From Streptomyces sp. DvalAA-43 (lineage in GTDB: Bacteria; Actinomycetota; Actinomycetes; Streptomycetales; Streptomycetaceae): a stretch of 64,000 nucleotides of DNA. The notes beneath the pieces are model-generated. The model was given only the letters and a program-made list of their open reading frames with translations, had not been told where the DNA came from and made no database searches. Position numbers and translations under genes: made by a program. The stretch lies in the NCBI RefSeq assembly GCF_900091725.1, contig NZ_FMBW01000083.1, forward strand, positions 1 through 64,000, given 5' to 3'. Positions 54,217 to 63,187 of this stretch are shown piece by piece. Positions within the stretch are counted from its first letter, which is position 1. Every line of letters starts with the position of its first letter.

Positions 54217-55105
54217 TGGTGATCCGCTCCGTGATCTGGTTGAGGGAACCGGACCTGAATCCGCGGGGGTCGACCTCGACCGACGCGAAACCGGTCGCGC
54301 GTACCGCGTCCAGCGCCTCCCGGCAGGCGGCGACGGCGGCCACGGCGGGCCGGTCGACCTGGATCAGCGCGCTGTCCCCGAGGTCCCTGACCCGTAGGTC
54401 GTACGAGGCGATCCCGGCCCCGCGCAGGCTGTCCCGGAGCGCCTGCTCGGCCGCGTCGACCCGGGCGAGCCGCTCCCTGGTGATGGTCAGGCCGTAGGCG
54501 ACCCGGCTGGACAGACAGGGTGAGGCGGGCTTGTCCCAGGTGGGGAGGGACCAGGCCCGGCTCGCCGCGCGCACCTGCTCCTTGCTGAGGCCCACGTCGG
54601 CCAGCGGGGTGACCACCCCCTGGAGCGCGGCCGCCCGGATGCCAGGGCGGAAGGGGTCCGCCAGGTCGTCATGGTTGGTCCCGGTCGCGACCTGGGCGAA
54701 GCCGACCCGGTCCGCCAGCTCCCTGAGCCGCGTGGCCAGTTCGTCCTTGCAGAACCAGCAGCGGGACGTCGAGTTCTCCCGGTAGCCGGCGGTATCCAGC
54801 TCATGGGTGCCGACGAAGACGTGGTTGGCTCCCAGCTCCGCCGCGATGTCCCGCACGGCGCCCCGCTCCCTCCGCGAGAGGCTCGCGGAGTCGCCGGTGG
54901 CGGCGATCACGTGGTCGGGCCCGAGTGCGCGGACCGCGGCCGCCAGCAGCAGCGCGGAGTCCGCGCCGCCGGAGAACGCCACCACGACCGAGCCCAGTTC
55001 GGTCAGCCGCCGGTGCAGCAGGCCGATCCGAGTGGCCAGGACCTCTCCGGGGCCGGGCGGCGGGGCGGCGTCTGTGCGGGATGTCGGATGTGGCAAGGAG
55101 ATCAC
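54206..55105 (-). CDS. larE: ATP-dependent sulfur transferase LarE
   Basis: LarE adenylates and thiolates the two carboxylates of the cofactor precursor, in some species sacrificing its own cysteine sulfur. The 299-residue protein has the PP-loop SGGADS (45-50), the RCWFCK pair (C116, C119) and DKPASPCLSSR with C197, at the position of the sulfur-donor Cys in the family. Three cysteines are available, so either a sacrificial or an iron-sulfur-dependent route is possible. The GTG start overlaps the isochorismate synthase stop (GTGA, 55102-55105), coupling it to that gene. Confidence 0.93.
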   Translation of the reverse strand: MISLPHPTSRTDAAPPPGPGEVLATRIGLLHRRLTELGSVVVAFSGGADSALLLAAAVRALGPDHVIAATGDSASLSRRERGAVRDIAAELGANHVFVGTHELDTAGYRENSTSRCWFCKDELATRLRELADRVGFAQVATGTNHDDLADPFRPGIRAAALQGVVTPLADVGLSKEQVRAASRAWSLPTWDKPASPCLSSRVAYGLTITRERLARVDAAEQALRDSLRGAGIASYDLRVRDLGDSALIQVDRPAVAAVAACREALDAVRATGFASVEVDPRGFRSGSLNQITERITSGS

Positions 55106-56601
55106 TCGATTCCCAGAGCGGACATCATCGGGCGCAGCTTCGCGCAGGTCTCCGCGTACTCGGCCTCCGGGTCGGAGTCCGCCACCAGTCCGCAGCCGGC
55201 GTACAGCGAGGCGGTGGGGCCGTCGAGCAGCGCGGAGCGGATCGCGACCGCGAACTGGCCCTGGCCCGAGCGGTCGGCCCAGCCGACCACGCCCGCGTAC
55301 CAGCTGCGGTCGAGCCCCTCGTTGTCGGCGAGCCAGCTCAGCGCCTGCGCGCGGGGGTGGCCGCCGAGGGCCGGTGTCGGATGGAGCGCCTCGACGAGGT
55401 CCAGGACGCCTGCCGTGGAGTCCTCGGCCAGTCGGCCGCGCACCTTGGTGGACAGGTGCTGCACATTGGCCAGCTTGACCACCTGGGGCGGGGTCTCGGC
55501 CGTGACGTCGGTGCAGGAGTCGGCCAGCGCGTCGCGCAGCATGCTGACGACCACCTCGTGTTCGTGCTGGATCTTGGCGCTGCCGACCAGCTCGCGTTCG
55601 CATGCCTCGTCCTGCTCGGGGGTGGCCCCGCGCGGGGTGGTGCCGGCCAGGCCCAGCGCATGCACGGTGCGGTCGCCGACCTGCACCAGGTACTCCGGGG
55701 TCGCGCCGAGGAAGGTGTACTCCTCGTGGTCGACCGCGAAGACCGTGGTGCCGGGGTTGGCACCGCGCATCCTTTCCACCGCGGCCGGCAGGTCGAACGG
55801 CGCGGAGGCGGTGACCCTGACCTCGCGGGCCAGCACCACCTTCTCGAACTCACCCGCACGGATACGGTCGGTGGCCCCGCGGACCAGTCCCTTCCAGTCC
55901 TCGGCGCCCGGTAGCTCGGTGCTGCGGCAGGTCCGTCCGGGCCGGTCCCGCCGCTTCCTCCGCTCGGCGTCGGGGTCGGGCGTGAGGCAGAGGCGGGCGA
56001 GGTGGACCAGGCTGTCGGCCACCTGCTCAGGATCGCTGTCGTGCAACAGGACCGCGTTGAGCCGCAGTTCGGCCGGTACGGGCCGGCCCTCGGCCCCCGG
56101 GACCGGCACAGCGCTGCGGATCTGGAGCGCGGGCACCCACATCAGCGCGTCGGGGAGCCGGCCCGTCTCGTAGGCGTCCTCGGCGCGGAAGGAGAAGCCG
56201 CCGATCGCCAGCGGACCCTCGCCGACCGGCAGCCCGGTGGCCGCGACGCCCCCGGTGACCAGGTCCTTCACCAGCGTCCGCCAGCCGTCGCGGACGGCGC
56301 GGACCCGGTGTTCACCGCGCCCGCGCAGGGCACGGGCGGAGCCGATCGCGACGAGCGAGCCACCGTCCCACGGTGACTGCCAGAGGAAGGAGCGCTGGGT
56401 GCTGCGGCGAGCCCTGCTCCAGACCGAGACGGGGTCGCCGACGTCCAGCGGGCGGCTCCAGCTGGCGAGTATCGGGCGCTGGAACCCGCGTGCCCTGCCG
56501 AGTGCCCGCTCACAGGTGTCGAGCAGGCTCCCGTGGTCGGCGGGGCCCAGTGAACCGCCGCTCCCCTCGGGGGACATCACGGACGTGGAGGTGAAGGGCA
56601 T
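55102..56601 (-). CDS. Isochorismate synthase
   Basis: A 499-residue chorismate-utilising enzyme that converts chorismate to isochorismate. The C-terminal chorismate-binding domain has KVVLAREVRVTA, TFLGATPEYLVQVGDRTVHALGLAGTTPRG, EHEVVVSMLRDAL, LHPTPALGGHPRAQAL and the closing AGCGLVADSDPEAEYAETCAKLRPM. These match the EntC/DhbC/MenF group rather than anthranilate or ADIC synthases. It lies two bases downstream of the ligase gene and overlaps larE. No isochorismatase, pyruvate lyase or MenD is in view to use its product. Confidence 0.92.
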   Translation of the reverse strand: MPFTSTSVMSPEGSGGSLGPADHGSLLDTCERALGRARGFQRPILASWSRPLDVGDPVSVWSRARRSTQRSFLWQSPWDGGSLVAIGSARALRGRGEHRVRAVRDGWRTLVKDLVTGGVAATGLPVGEGPLAIGGFSFRAEDAYETGRLPDALMWVPALQIRSAVPVPGAEGRPVPAELRLNAVLLHDSDPEQVADSLVHLARLCLTPDPDAERRKRRDRPGRTCRSTELPGAEDWKGLVRGATDRIRAGEFEKVVLAREVRVTASAPFDLPAAVERMRGANPGTTVFAVDHEEYTFLGATPEYLVQVGDRTVHALGLAGTTPRGATPEQDEACERELVGSAKIQHEHEVVVSMLRDALADSCTDVTAETPPQVVKLANVQHLSTKVRGRLAEDSTAGVLDLVEALHPTPALGGHPRAQALSWLADNEGLDRSWYAGVVGWADRSGQGQFAVAIRSALLDGPTASLYAGCGLVADSDPEAEYAETCAKLRPMMSALGIE

Positions 56602-56603
56602 GC

Positions 56604-57698
56604 TCAGTACACCCCTTCGATGGTGGCCGGACCGCCCGCGGCGACGGGGGGCTGGATGTCGGCGAGCCCGTCCTGCGGGTACGCGGCCGTGGGCTCGATA
56701 CGGAGCAGGGTGTCGCGTTCCAGGGTCCACGGCAGCAGCAGGTCGCGGGAGACCAGACTGATCCGTGCCAGCCCGCGCTCGCCGTGACCTACCGAGGTCA
56801 CGGTGTCCTCGGGATCGACCACCTGCACCCGGCTGAACGGGTGGTAGGGGACGAAGACGCAGGACTGCTCGTCCTGCGGGCCGCGGGGGCGCTGCGGGGC
56901 GATGCCCATCATGGTGTTGCCGTACAGGCCGACCACGGCCGCCTGCGCGAAGACCTCCTCCTCGAAGAACCGGAGGGTCTCGGGGCTGACGCTGGTGCCC
57001 GCCCAGATGATGCCGCGCACCTTCTGCCGGACCAGTCCGAGCAGCTTCTCGTCGGCGGCCAGCGCCTCCAGCACCGGCGGGGTGGCGAAGAGGACCGACA
57101 CCGGCTGGGTGGACAGGATGTCGTGGGCCTGCGCCAGGATGTGCTTCACATAGCGGCCCGCCTCTTCGCCCCGGCCCTGCTTCACACTGGCCTTGACCCA
57201 GCGCGGGTCGAAGTCGATGTAGTGGCAGAAGGTCCTGCGCAGCTGGGCCAGCAGCCCGACCGAGCGGCCGACGATGTGCGGTCCGGTGGGTCCGATGTGC
57301 AGCCAGTGCCCGTCGCCCTCGCCGGGGACGCGGTGCTCGGCGAGGACTTCGCTCACCCAGCGGACGCCGTTGCGGCGCGACACCGACTCCACGATGCGCT
57401 TGGGACGGCCGGTGGTGCCGCCGCTGTCGAAGACCTGGAAGTCCCAGCCCTCCCTGCCGATCCCGGCGGGCACCAGGGCGTCCACCGGCACGTCCCGCCA
57501 CTCCTCGCTCACGTCGGGAAAGAGCGCGAGGTCTTCCCAGGTGCGGATGTCGGTCAGCGGGTCGAAGTCCAGTGCGGCGGCCCGCTTCACCCAGTACGGA
57601 GATCCGGTCTGCGGGGAGAAGTGCCAGCGCATGGCGGCCTGGATGAAGTCCTCGGGCGCGAGGTCGGCGGTGAAGGGCTCGATGGTGTTGTCCGGCAT
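56604..57698 (-). CDS. Adenylate-forming ligase of the PaaK/EhpF type
   Basis: A 364-residue protein with the AMP-binding P-loop DSGGTTGRPKR (91-101), IIWAGTSVSPETLRFFEE and VVGLYGNTMMG, the A5-like region of phenylacetate-CoA-ligase-type enzymes. It is shorter than PaaK (about 430) and close to the size of EhpF of phenazine-type pathways, as I recall. The expected reaction is ATP activation of an aromatic or cyclic carboxylic acid, for transfer to CoA, an amine or a reductase; the acid is probably made from isochorismate. It sits 23 bases downstream of the DAHP synthase gene. Confidence 0.8.
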   Translation of the reverse strand: MPDNTIEPFTADLAPEDFIQAAMRWHFSPQTGSPYWVKRAAALDFDPLTDIRTWEDLALFPDVSEEWRDVPVDALVPAGIGREGWDFQVFDSGGTTGRPKRIVESVSRRNGVRWVSEVLAEHRVPGEGDGHWLHIGPTGPHIVGRSVGLLAQLRRTFCHYIDFDPRWVKASVKQGRGEEAGRYVKHILAQAHDILSTQPVSVLFATPPVLEALAADEKLLGLVRQKVRGIIWAGTSVSPETLRFFEEEVFAQAAVVGLYGNTMMGIAPQRPRGPQDEQSCVFVPYHPFSRVQVVDPEDTVTSVGHGERGLARISLVSRDLLLPWTLERDTLLRIEPTAAYPQDGLADIQPPVAAGGPATIEGVY

Positions 57699-57721
57699 TT
57701 CGACTCTCCAGAGGTGACGGG

Positions 57722-58789
57722 CTAGACCTGGGCGAGGGAGTGGGAGCGCGGCGGCGAGAGCGTCCGCCCCACGGCCTCGACGACGGGCCTCAACCGGCCC
57801 ATGAGAGTGGAGAACTGTTCCGCGTCGAGTGCCTGAGCGCCGTCGCACATCGCGTGGCCGGCGTCCGTGTGCACGTCGATGATCAGGCCGTCCGCCCCGC
57901 ACGCGGCGGCGGCGAGGGACATCGGCGTGACGAGGTGCGGCCGGCCCGTGCTGTGGCTGGGGTCGACGATCACCGGCAGGTGGGTGAGCCGCTTCGCCTC
58001 GGCGACGGCGCTGAGGTCCAGGGTGAACCGGGTGCTGGGGTCGAAGCTGCGGATACCGCGCTCGCAGAGGACCACGTCCCTGGTCCCCATGTGCATCAGG
58101 TACTCGGCCGCCAGCAGCCATTCCTCGATGGTGGCGGACATGCCCCGCTTGAGGAGGACGGGGCGCCCCGAGGCGCCGACGGCCCGCAGCAGGTCGAAGT
58201 TCTGCATGTTCCGCGTGCCGATCTGGAGCATGTCGCTCTCCTCGGCGACGCTCTCCACGTCGCTCGGGGTGACGACCTCGGTGACCACCGGCAGGCCGGT
58301 GCGTTTGCGCTGCTCGGCGAGGAGGGCGAGACCCGCGAGCCCCAGTCCCTGGAAGCTGTACGGCGAGGTCCTGGGCTTGAACGCCCCGCCCCGCAGCATG
58401 ACCGCGCCCGCCACGACGACGGCGTCCGCCGCGGCGCTCATCTGCGTCGTGCTCTCGACCGCGCAGGGTCCCGCGATCACGACGAACTCGGTCCCGCCGA
58501 ACACGGTCCCGGCCTCGGACCCGGCCTCGGACCCGACCGCCACCTCGGTGGCGTCTGCGCGGAAGTGGCGGCTGGTGAGGCGCTGTGCGCCCGGAATGAC
58601 GACGACGCGCTCGACCCCGGGGGAATTCTCCACGACTGCCGCGAGATCCGGTGTTCCGACTTCTTCGGTGATGAGCACGGTGATATCCGCCAGGGTGCTC
58701 GATTTTGGATCGACGCCGTGCCTCTGGAGAAGTCTGATGACGAAATCAAGCTGTTCACGGGTCGCCCGCGAACGCATTGCAACGATCAT
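57722..58789 (-). CDS. 3-Deoxy-7-phosphoheptulonate (DAHP) synthase, type I-beta
   Basis: Condenses PEP and erythrose 4-phosphate, the entry step of the shikimate pathway. The 355-residue protein has an N-terminal ferredoxin-like regulatory domain (MIVAMRSRATREQLDFVIR) and the barrel with AGPCAVES (106-113), RGGAFKPRTSPYSFQGLG (133-150), LLKRGMSATIEEWL and IVDPSHSTGR. Streptomyces primary metabolism normally uses a type II enzyme, so this copy looks dedicated to the cluster. It leads the sub-operon DAHP synthase - ligase - isochorismate synthase - larE - larB - larC - reductase. Confidence 0.93.
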   Translation of the reverse strand: MIVAMRSRATREQLDFVIRLLQRHGVDPKSSTLADITVLITEEVGTPDLAAVVENSPGVERVVVIPGAQRLTSRHFRADATEVAVGSEAGSEAGTVFGGTEFVVIAGPCAVESTTQMSAAADAVVVAGAVMLRGGAFKPRTSPYSFQGLGLAGLALLAEQRKRTGLPVVTEVVTPSDVESVAEESDMLQIGTRNMQNFDLLRAVGASGRPVLLKRGMSATIEEWLLAAEYLMHMGTRDVVLCERGIRSFDPSTRFTLDLSAVAEAKRLTHLPVIVDPSHSTGRPHLVTPMSLAAAACGADGLIIDVHTDAGHAMCDGAQALDAEQFSTLMGRLRPVVEAVGRTLSPPRSHSLAQV

Positions 58790-59180
58790 AGGAACCTTCC
58801 AGGGTGGGCTGTCGCGCGAGATTACCTACCGCCTGCATCCCGATAGCGGACACCACAGAGAAGTGGTCGCTGTACCGCCGTCTCGGGCTCTTTCTCCGAA
58901 GCGACTACAAACTGGAGGCTATCCAGAGCCCCGTGAACCGGACAGCTCCGTGGCAGGATTATGCCACCGCAATCAAAATGTCTTTGACGACCCTTGGCGG
59001 GCATGTTCTGATGACCGCGCGGAGCCCTCTCAGCAAATCCTGGAACCGTGTTATTCGCGGCGGATTATTACGGAGGGATGAATGGATCCCCCCGCATCAA
59101 CGGAAGCCGCACAGAATTGAGAAGTGCGGTACTGCGATGCCGCGTCCGCGGCCAAGGGCTGCCCCGTGATCCCCGGCGGA
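58790..59180. other. Intergenic region upstream of the DAHP synthase gene, possible promoter
   Basis: This 391-base gap splits the cluster into two minus-strand transcription blocks. It is AT-richer than its surroundings at 58950-59080. A CATAAT hexamer on the minus strand (58958-58963) is a possible -10. No gene or strong hairpin is seen. Confidence 0.35.
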
Positions 59181-60263
59181 TCAGTGGCCGAAGGCGGCCG
59201 CGACCGCCAGGAGCGCGTCGTTCTCGGCCGGCGAGCCGATCGAGACCCGCACCCCGTCACCGGCGAACGTCCGTACCAGTACCCCGGCCCGGACGCAGTG
59301 CTCGCCGAAGGCCGCGGCCCGCTCGCCGAGCGGGAGCCAGAGGAAGTTGGCCTCGCTCGCGGGAACGGTCAGGCCATGGGCGGTCAGGGCGGCCCCGACC
59401 CGCTCGCGTTCCCCGATCGTGGTCTCCACCCGCGCCATCAGCTCACGCTCCGCCCCCAGCGCGGCCACCGCGGCGGCCTGGGCGACGCTGTTCACGCTGA
59501 ACGGCAGGTATGCCTTGCGGATCGCCCCGGCCACGAGCGGGTGCCCGACCATGAAGCCCACCCTCAGCGCGGCCAGGCCGTACGCCTTGGAGAACGTGCG
59601 CAGGACCACCACGTTCGGCCGCCCGGAGGCGAGTTCGAGGCCGTCGGGTGTGCCGCTGTCGCGGACGTACTCCCGGTAGGCCTCGTCGAGGACTACCAGG
59701 CAGTCGGCGGGAACCCGGTCGAGGAACGTCCTCAGTGCGTCCTCGGCGACGACCGTGCCGGTGGGGTTGTTCGGGTTGCAGACGAAGATCAGGCGGGTCC
59801 TGTCGGTGATGGCGTCGGCCATCGCGGCGAGGTCGTGCACCCCGTCGTCGAGCGGCGTCTCCACGGCGGTGGCGCCGGAGAGCCTGGTCAGGATCGGGTA
59901 CGCCTCGAACGAGCGCCAGGCGTAGAGGACCTCGTCACCCGGCTCGGCGACGGCCGCGAGGAGCATCTGGGCGACCCCGGCCGAACCGCAGCCGACGGCG
60001 ACGCACTCCTCGGGGACGCCGTGGCGCGCGGATATCCCGGCGATGAGCTCGGCACAGCCGTTGTCGGGGTAGCGGTTGACTCTCAGCGCCTCCCGGCGGA
60101 CGGCCTCCACCACCGCGGCGGGCGGCCCGTACGGGGACTCGTTGGCCGCCAGTGGGCAGGCCGGACCGGTCGGCGCGGGCATGGCCCTGCTCGGCCGGAA
60201 ACTCACGATCCGGTCGAGGACCGAGCGGAATCGGGGGGTCTGCGCGGTGGTGGCCTCGGACAT
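59181..60263 (-). CDS. HisC-type PLP aminotransferase
   Basis: A 360-residue class I/II aminotransferase of the histidinol-phosphate/aromatic group. LAANESPYGPP opens the fold, NPNNPTG (163-169) and DEAY (193-196) bind cofactor, and the PLP lysine is K226 in TFSKAYGLAALRVGF. The C-terminal Arg in VRVSIGSPAENDALLAV binds the carboxylate. Streptomyces keeps hisC in the his operon, so this copy presumably transaminates a cluster-specific 2-oxo acid. The ATG at 60263 is preferred over the upstream frame to 60350. Confidence 0.9.
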   Translation of the reverse strand: MSEATTAQTPRFRSVLDRIVSFRPSRAMPAPTGPACPLAANESPYGPPAAVVEAVRREALRVNRYPDNGCAELIAGISARHGVPEECVAVGCGSAGVAQMLLAAVAEPGDEVLYAWRSFEAYPILTRLSGATAVETPLDDGVHDLAAMADAITDRTRLIFVCNPNNPTGTVVAEDALRTFLDRVPADCLVVLDEAYREYVRDSGTPDGLELASGRPNVVVLRTFSKAYGLAALRVGFMVGHPLVAGAIRKAYLPFSVNSVAQAAAVAALGAERELMARVETTIGERERVGAALTAHGLTVPASEANFLWLPLGERAAAFGEHCVRAGVLVRTFAGDGVRVSIGSPAENDALLAVAAAFGH

Positions 60264-60368
60264 CTGGTGTCTGCTTTCTTCCGGTCCGACCAGGGGGGAG
60301 CCGCCGGGGCCGGCGGCCCCGGCGGGCGGCGTCTCACACGTCCGACGCACTTGGGCAGCTCCGGCGTC

Positions 60369-61727
60369 TCAGGCGTCCGGCGCGCACAGCTCGCTCAGCG
60401 CGGGACCCGAGTGGATGCCGTGCGCGCGGTTCATCACGACGTCACCCCACTCGGCCTTGATGGCACGGGTGTTGGCACCCCCGTAGCCGTTGACCACGGA
60501 GAACATGCCCCACAGGACGTTCCAGGGCTGCAGATCACCGTTCTCGTCGGGGAACAGCTCGGCGGTGGGCCGGACCCGGCGCTGGAGCACGAAGGGAGCG
60601 TCGAAGGCTGCCACGACCTGCTCGCGCCACTCCTCCGCGGTGAGGCCGGCCGTCCAGCCCAGCACCACGCCCCGGTTGCCGTACAGCGACGTCGGCTTGA
60701 GCACGAGTTCGTGCCGGTTGTCGACGGCGTGCTGGAGCAGGTCGACGCGCTCGCCGCCCTCCAGGGTCACCTGTCCCGGGCGGACCATCCGGGTCCACGG
60801 CAGCAGCCGGTCCACACTGGCCAGTTCCTCAGCGCTGAACAGCCCCCGGTTCTCCTCGTCGGAGAGCATCGCCAGGGCGCCCTTGCTGGCGTACGCGGCG
60901 GTGTCGAGCGGAGTGAAGATCTTGACCTCGCCGCGCTCCGCCGCGTTCAGAACCGGGTCGAACAGCTCGGGCCGGTCCACGATCTGCGAGATCGTGAAGG
61001 TCCTGAAGACGATGTCGACCGGCTTGTCCTCCAGCCAGACCCGGCCGTCGCGGACCTGGAGCTGCCCGACGTGGCAGGGGTGGGCCTCCAGGCCGATCCC
61101 GCGCCAGCGCTCGCAGAGCAGCCGCATGTACGCGACCTCGTTGTCGAAGTTGGCGGGCCAGTCGGTCAGCGCGACCACCGGACGGTCACCCGGCTGGAAA
61201 CCGGACTCCACCAGGACGTTGTTCACCTGCTCGCGCAGGGTGTCCACGTAACCGAGGTTCCGGTCGGCGGCGAACTCGGCGAGCAGCGGGTGCTCCAGCA
61301 GCCCGCGGCAGATGTCGGCGTTGTCCATGCCGCCGATGGAGCTGCCGATGTTGAGTTCCAGCAGTTTGAACTGGTTGTCCTGGACGAACAGGTCGGCCCG
61401 CGCCTGGCGGGTCATCGCGGCCCCCCGGCCGCGCACCGCGGCGGCGACCTGGGGCTCGGTCAGGCCGGTGGCGCGCGCGAACGCGGCGAAGTCCCCGCCG
61501 AAGAGCAGGTCGGGCAGTCTGCTGAGCGCCCCCATGATGGTGGAGACGTCGCCGAAGGCCTGGACCCGCTCGGCGTGGCCGAGGAACACCGGCCGCGAGA
61601 GGTACGTCGCCTTGTAGAACGCGCGGAGCATCTCCGACTCCGGCAGCCTTCCGATCAGATCGGCTGCCTTGGCGCCGTTCTCGGTCACCCTGCTCAGGTA
61701 TTCCGTGGTCAGTGACGCGCGGTCCAT
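60369..61727 (-). CDS. Putative ATP-grasp-like amide ligase
   Basis: A 452-residue soluble protein. LLELNIGSSIGGMDNADIC resembles the metal-binding E-x-N strand of circularly permuted ATP-grasp enzymes, and HELVLKPTSLYGNRGVVLGW with PFVLQRRVRP resembles the ATP-binding lysine and following strand. If correct, it would join an acid and an amine with ATP. I do not recognise a named family, and the ATP-grasp call is an inference from these segments. It lies between the flavin dehydrogenase and the aminotransferase genes. Confidence 0.6.
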   Translation of the reverse strand: MDRASLTTEYLSRVTENGAKAADLIGRLPESEMLRAFYKATYLSRPVFLGHAERVQAFGDVSTIMGALSRLPDLLFGGDFAAFARATGLTEPQVAAAVRGRGAAMTRQARADLFVQDNQFKLLELNIGSSIGGMDNADICRGLLEHPLLAEFAADRNLGYVDTLREQVNNVLVESGFQPGDRPVVALTDWPANFDNEVAYMRLLCERWRGIGLEAHPCHVGQLQVRDGRVWLEDKPVDIVFRTFTISQIVDRPELFDPVLNAAERGEVKIFTPLDTAAYASKGALAMLSDEENRGLFSAEELASVDRLLPWTRMVRPGQVTLEGGERVDLLQHAVDNRHELVLKPTSLYGNRGVVLGWTAGLTAEEWREQVVAAFDAPFVLQRRVRPTAELFPDENGDLQPWNVLWGMFSVVNGYGGANTRAIKAEWGDVVMNRAHGIHSGPALSELCAPDA

Positions 61728-61783
61728 GCGGGTTCTCCTTCAGGTGGTGTGCACGGTCGGTGCCGGTGAGCGGGCGGGGCGGG

Positions 61784-63187
61784 TCAGCCGGGAAGCGGGA
61801 GTAGGGCATGGGGGTTGAGCAGACCCGCGGGGTCCCAGGCAGCCTTGACCGCGCGCATCAGGGCGATGTCGGCCGGGGAGCGGGTGAGGTGGAGATGCCC
61901 TGCCTTGGCGCGGCCGACGCCGTGTTCGGCGCTGATGCTGCCGCCCAGGCCGGCGACCCGGCGGAGGACCGCGTCGACGACCGCCGCCTCGTCGGCCGCC
62001 GCGACGCCGAGCAGGTTGAGATGGAGGTTGCCCTCGGCGAGGTGGCCGTACAGGTACGCTTCCGCCCGCCCGGCGAGCAGGTCGGGAAGCTCCGCGACGA
62101 ACCGCGGCAGTTCGGGCAGCGGGACGGTGACGTCGAGCTTCAGCGGTGTGCCGACGGCGTTGACGGCCTCGGTGTGGCGCTCGCGGTAGGCCGCCAGGCG
62201 GCGGCGCCCGGAGTCATCCACCGCCACCGCCACATCCAGGGCACCGACCCGCTCCACCGCCTCGGCGAGTTCGCTCGTCGGGTCGCGCGTGCTCGCACAC
62301 CCGAGGAGCAGGTAGACCGGGTGGGCGCGGCGGAACGGAGCGGCCAGGCCGCTGTGTTCCAGGACCAGCGCCAGGCCGTCGGCCGTGAAGAACTCGGCCA
62401 GTTCCAGCGACTCCAGACGGCGCAGCGCCGTCATCGCGCTCACCGCGGCGTCGAGGGAGTCGAGCGCCACGAGGGCGCTGACCCGCCGGGGCATGCGGGC
62501 CCGCAGGACCAGCCGGAGCCGGGTCAGCACGGCCAGGGTGCCCTCGCTGCCGACGAGCAGCCCGGCCAGGTCGTAGCCCGTGTTGTCCTTGGGCAGCCCG
62601 GCCAGCCGGTCCAGGACGCCGCCGTCGGCCAGTACCGCTTCCACGCCCGCGACGTTGGCCCTGGTGGTGCCGTGCCTGAGCACCCGCTCGCCGCCCGCGT
62701 TGGTGGCGGCCATCCCGCCCAGCGTGGCCGAGTCCCTGGAGGCGAGGTCGACCCCGAACTCCAGCCCGTACGGGCGGACATGGCGTTGGAGGTCCGCCAG
62801 CGTCACGCCCGCGCCGACGGTGACCTGCCGGCATCCCGGGTCGACCGGGCCGATCCCGGCCAGCCGCCGCGACGACAACACGACCTCGGTCCCGTCCCCG
62901 CTCGGGGTCGAGGCCCCGACCAGGCCGGTGTTGCCGCCCTGGGGCACGATCGGGACCCCGGCCGCGGCACAGATCCGCACCGTCCCGGCGACCTGGGCGG
63001 AGTCGGTGGGACGGACCACCAGCAGCGCCCGGCCGGTGTGGCGGCCGGTGAAGTCGGTCTCGTACGGGCCGCACAGCGCGGGTCCGGTCAGCACGTGCGC
63101 GTCCCCCACCACGGTCGCGAGCCGCCGGGCGAGCAGTCGCCGGTCCACCGGGGAGACCGACGGGGGTGCTTCTGGTCCGGTGGTCAA
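61784..63187 (-). CDS. GlcD-type FAD-linked 2-hydroxy-acid dehydrogenase
   Basis: A 467-residue flavoprotein of the D-lactate/glycolate/D-2-hydroxyglutarate dehydrogenase family. The FAD-binding PCMH domain has VPQGGNTGLVGAS (81-93) and SATLGGMAATNAGGERVLRHGTTR; the C-terminal cap ends with SAEHGVGRAKAGHL, where the His-Glu-His type residues bind substrate and metal. It should oxidise a 2-hydroxy acid to a 2-oxo acid. The TTG at 63187 overlaps the exporter stop (TTGA), supporting this start; GTG at 63148 is an alternative. Confidence 0.9.
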   Translation of the reverse strand: MTTGPEAPPSVSPVDRRLLARRLATVVGDAHVLTGPALCGPYETDFTGRHTGRALLVVRPTDSAQVAGTVRICAAAGVPIVPQGGNTGLVGASTPSGDGTEVVLSSRRLAGIGPVDPGCRQVTVGAGVTLADLQRHVRPYGLEFGVDLASRDSATLGGMAATNAGGERVLRHGTTRANVAGVEAVLADGGVLDRLAGLPKDNTGYDLAGLLVGSEGTLAVLTRLRLVLRARMPRRVSALVALDSLDAAVSAMTALRRLESLELAEFFTADGLALVLEHSGLAAPFRRAHPVYLLLGCASTRDPTSELAEAVERVGALDVAVAVDDSGRRRLAAYRERHTEAVNAVGTPLKLDVTVPLPELPRFVAELPDLLAGRAEAYLYGHLAEGNLHLNLLGVAAADEAAVVDAVLRRVAGLGGSISAEHGVGRAKAGHLHLTRSPADIALMRAVKAAWDPAGLLNPHALLPLPG

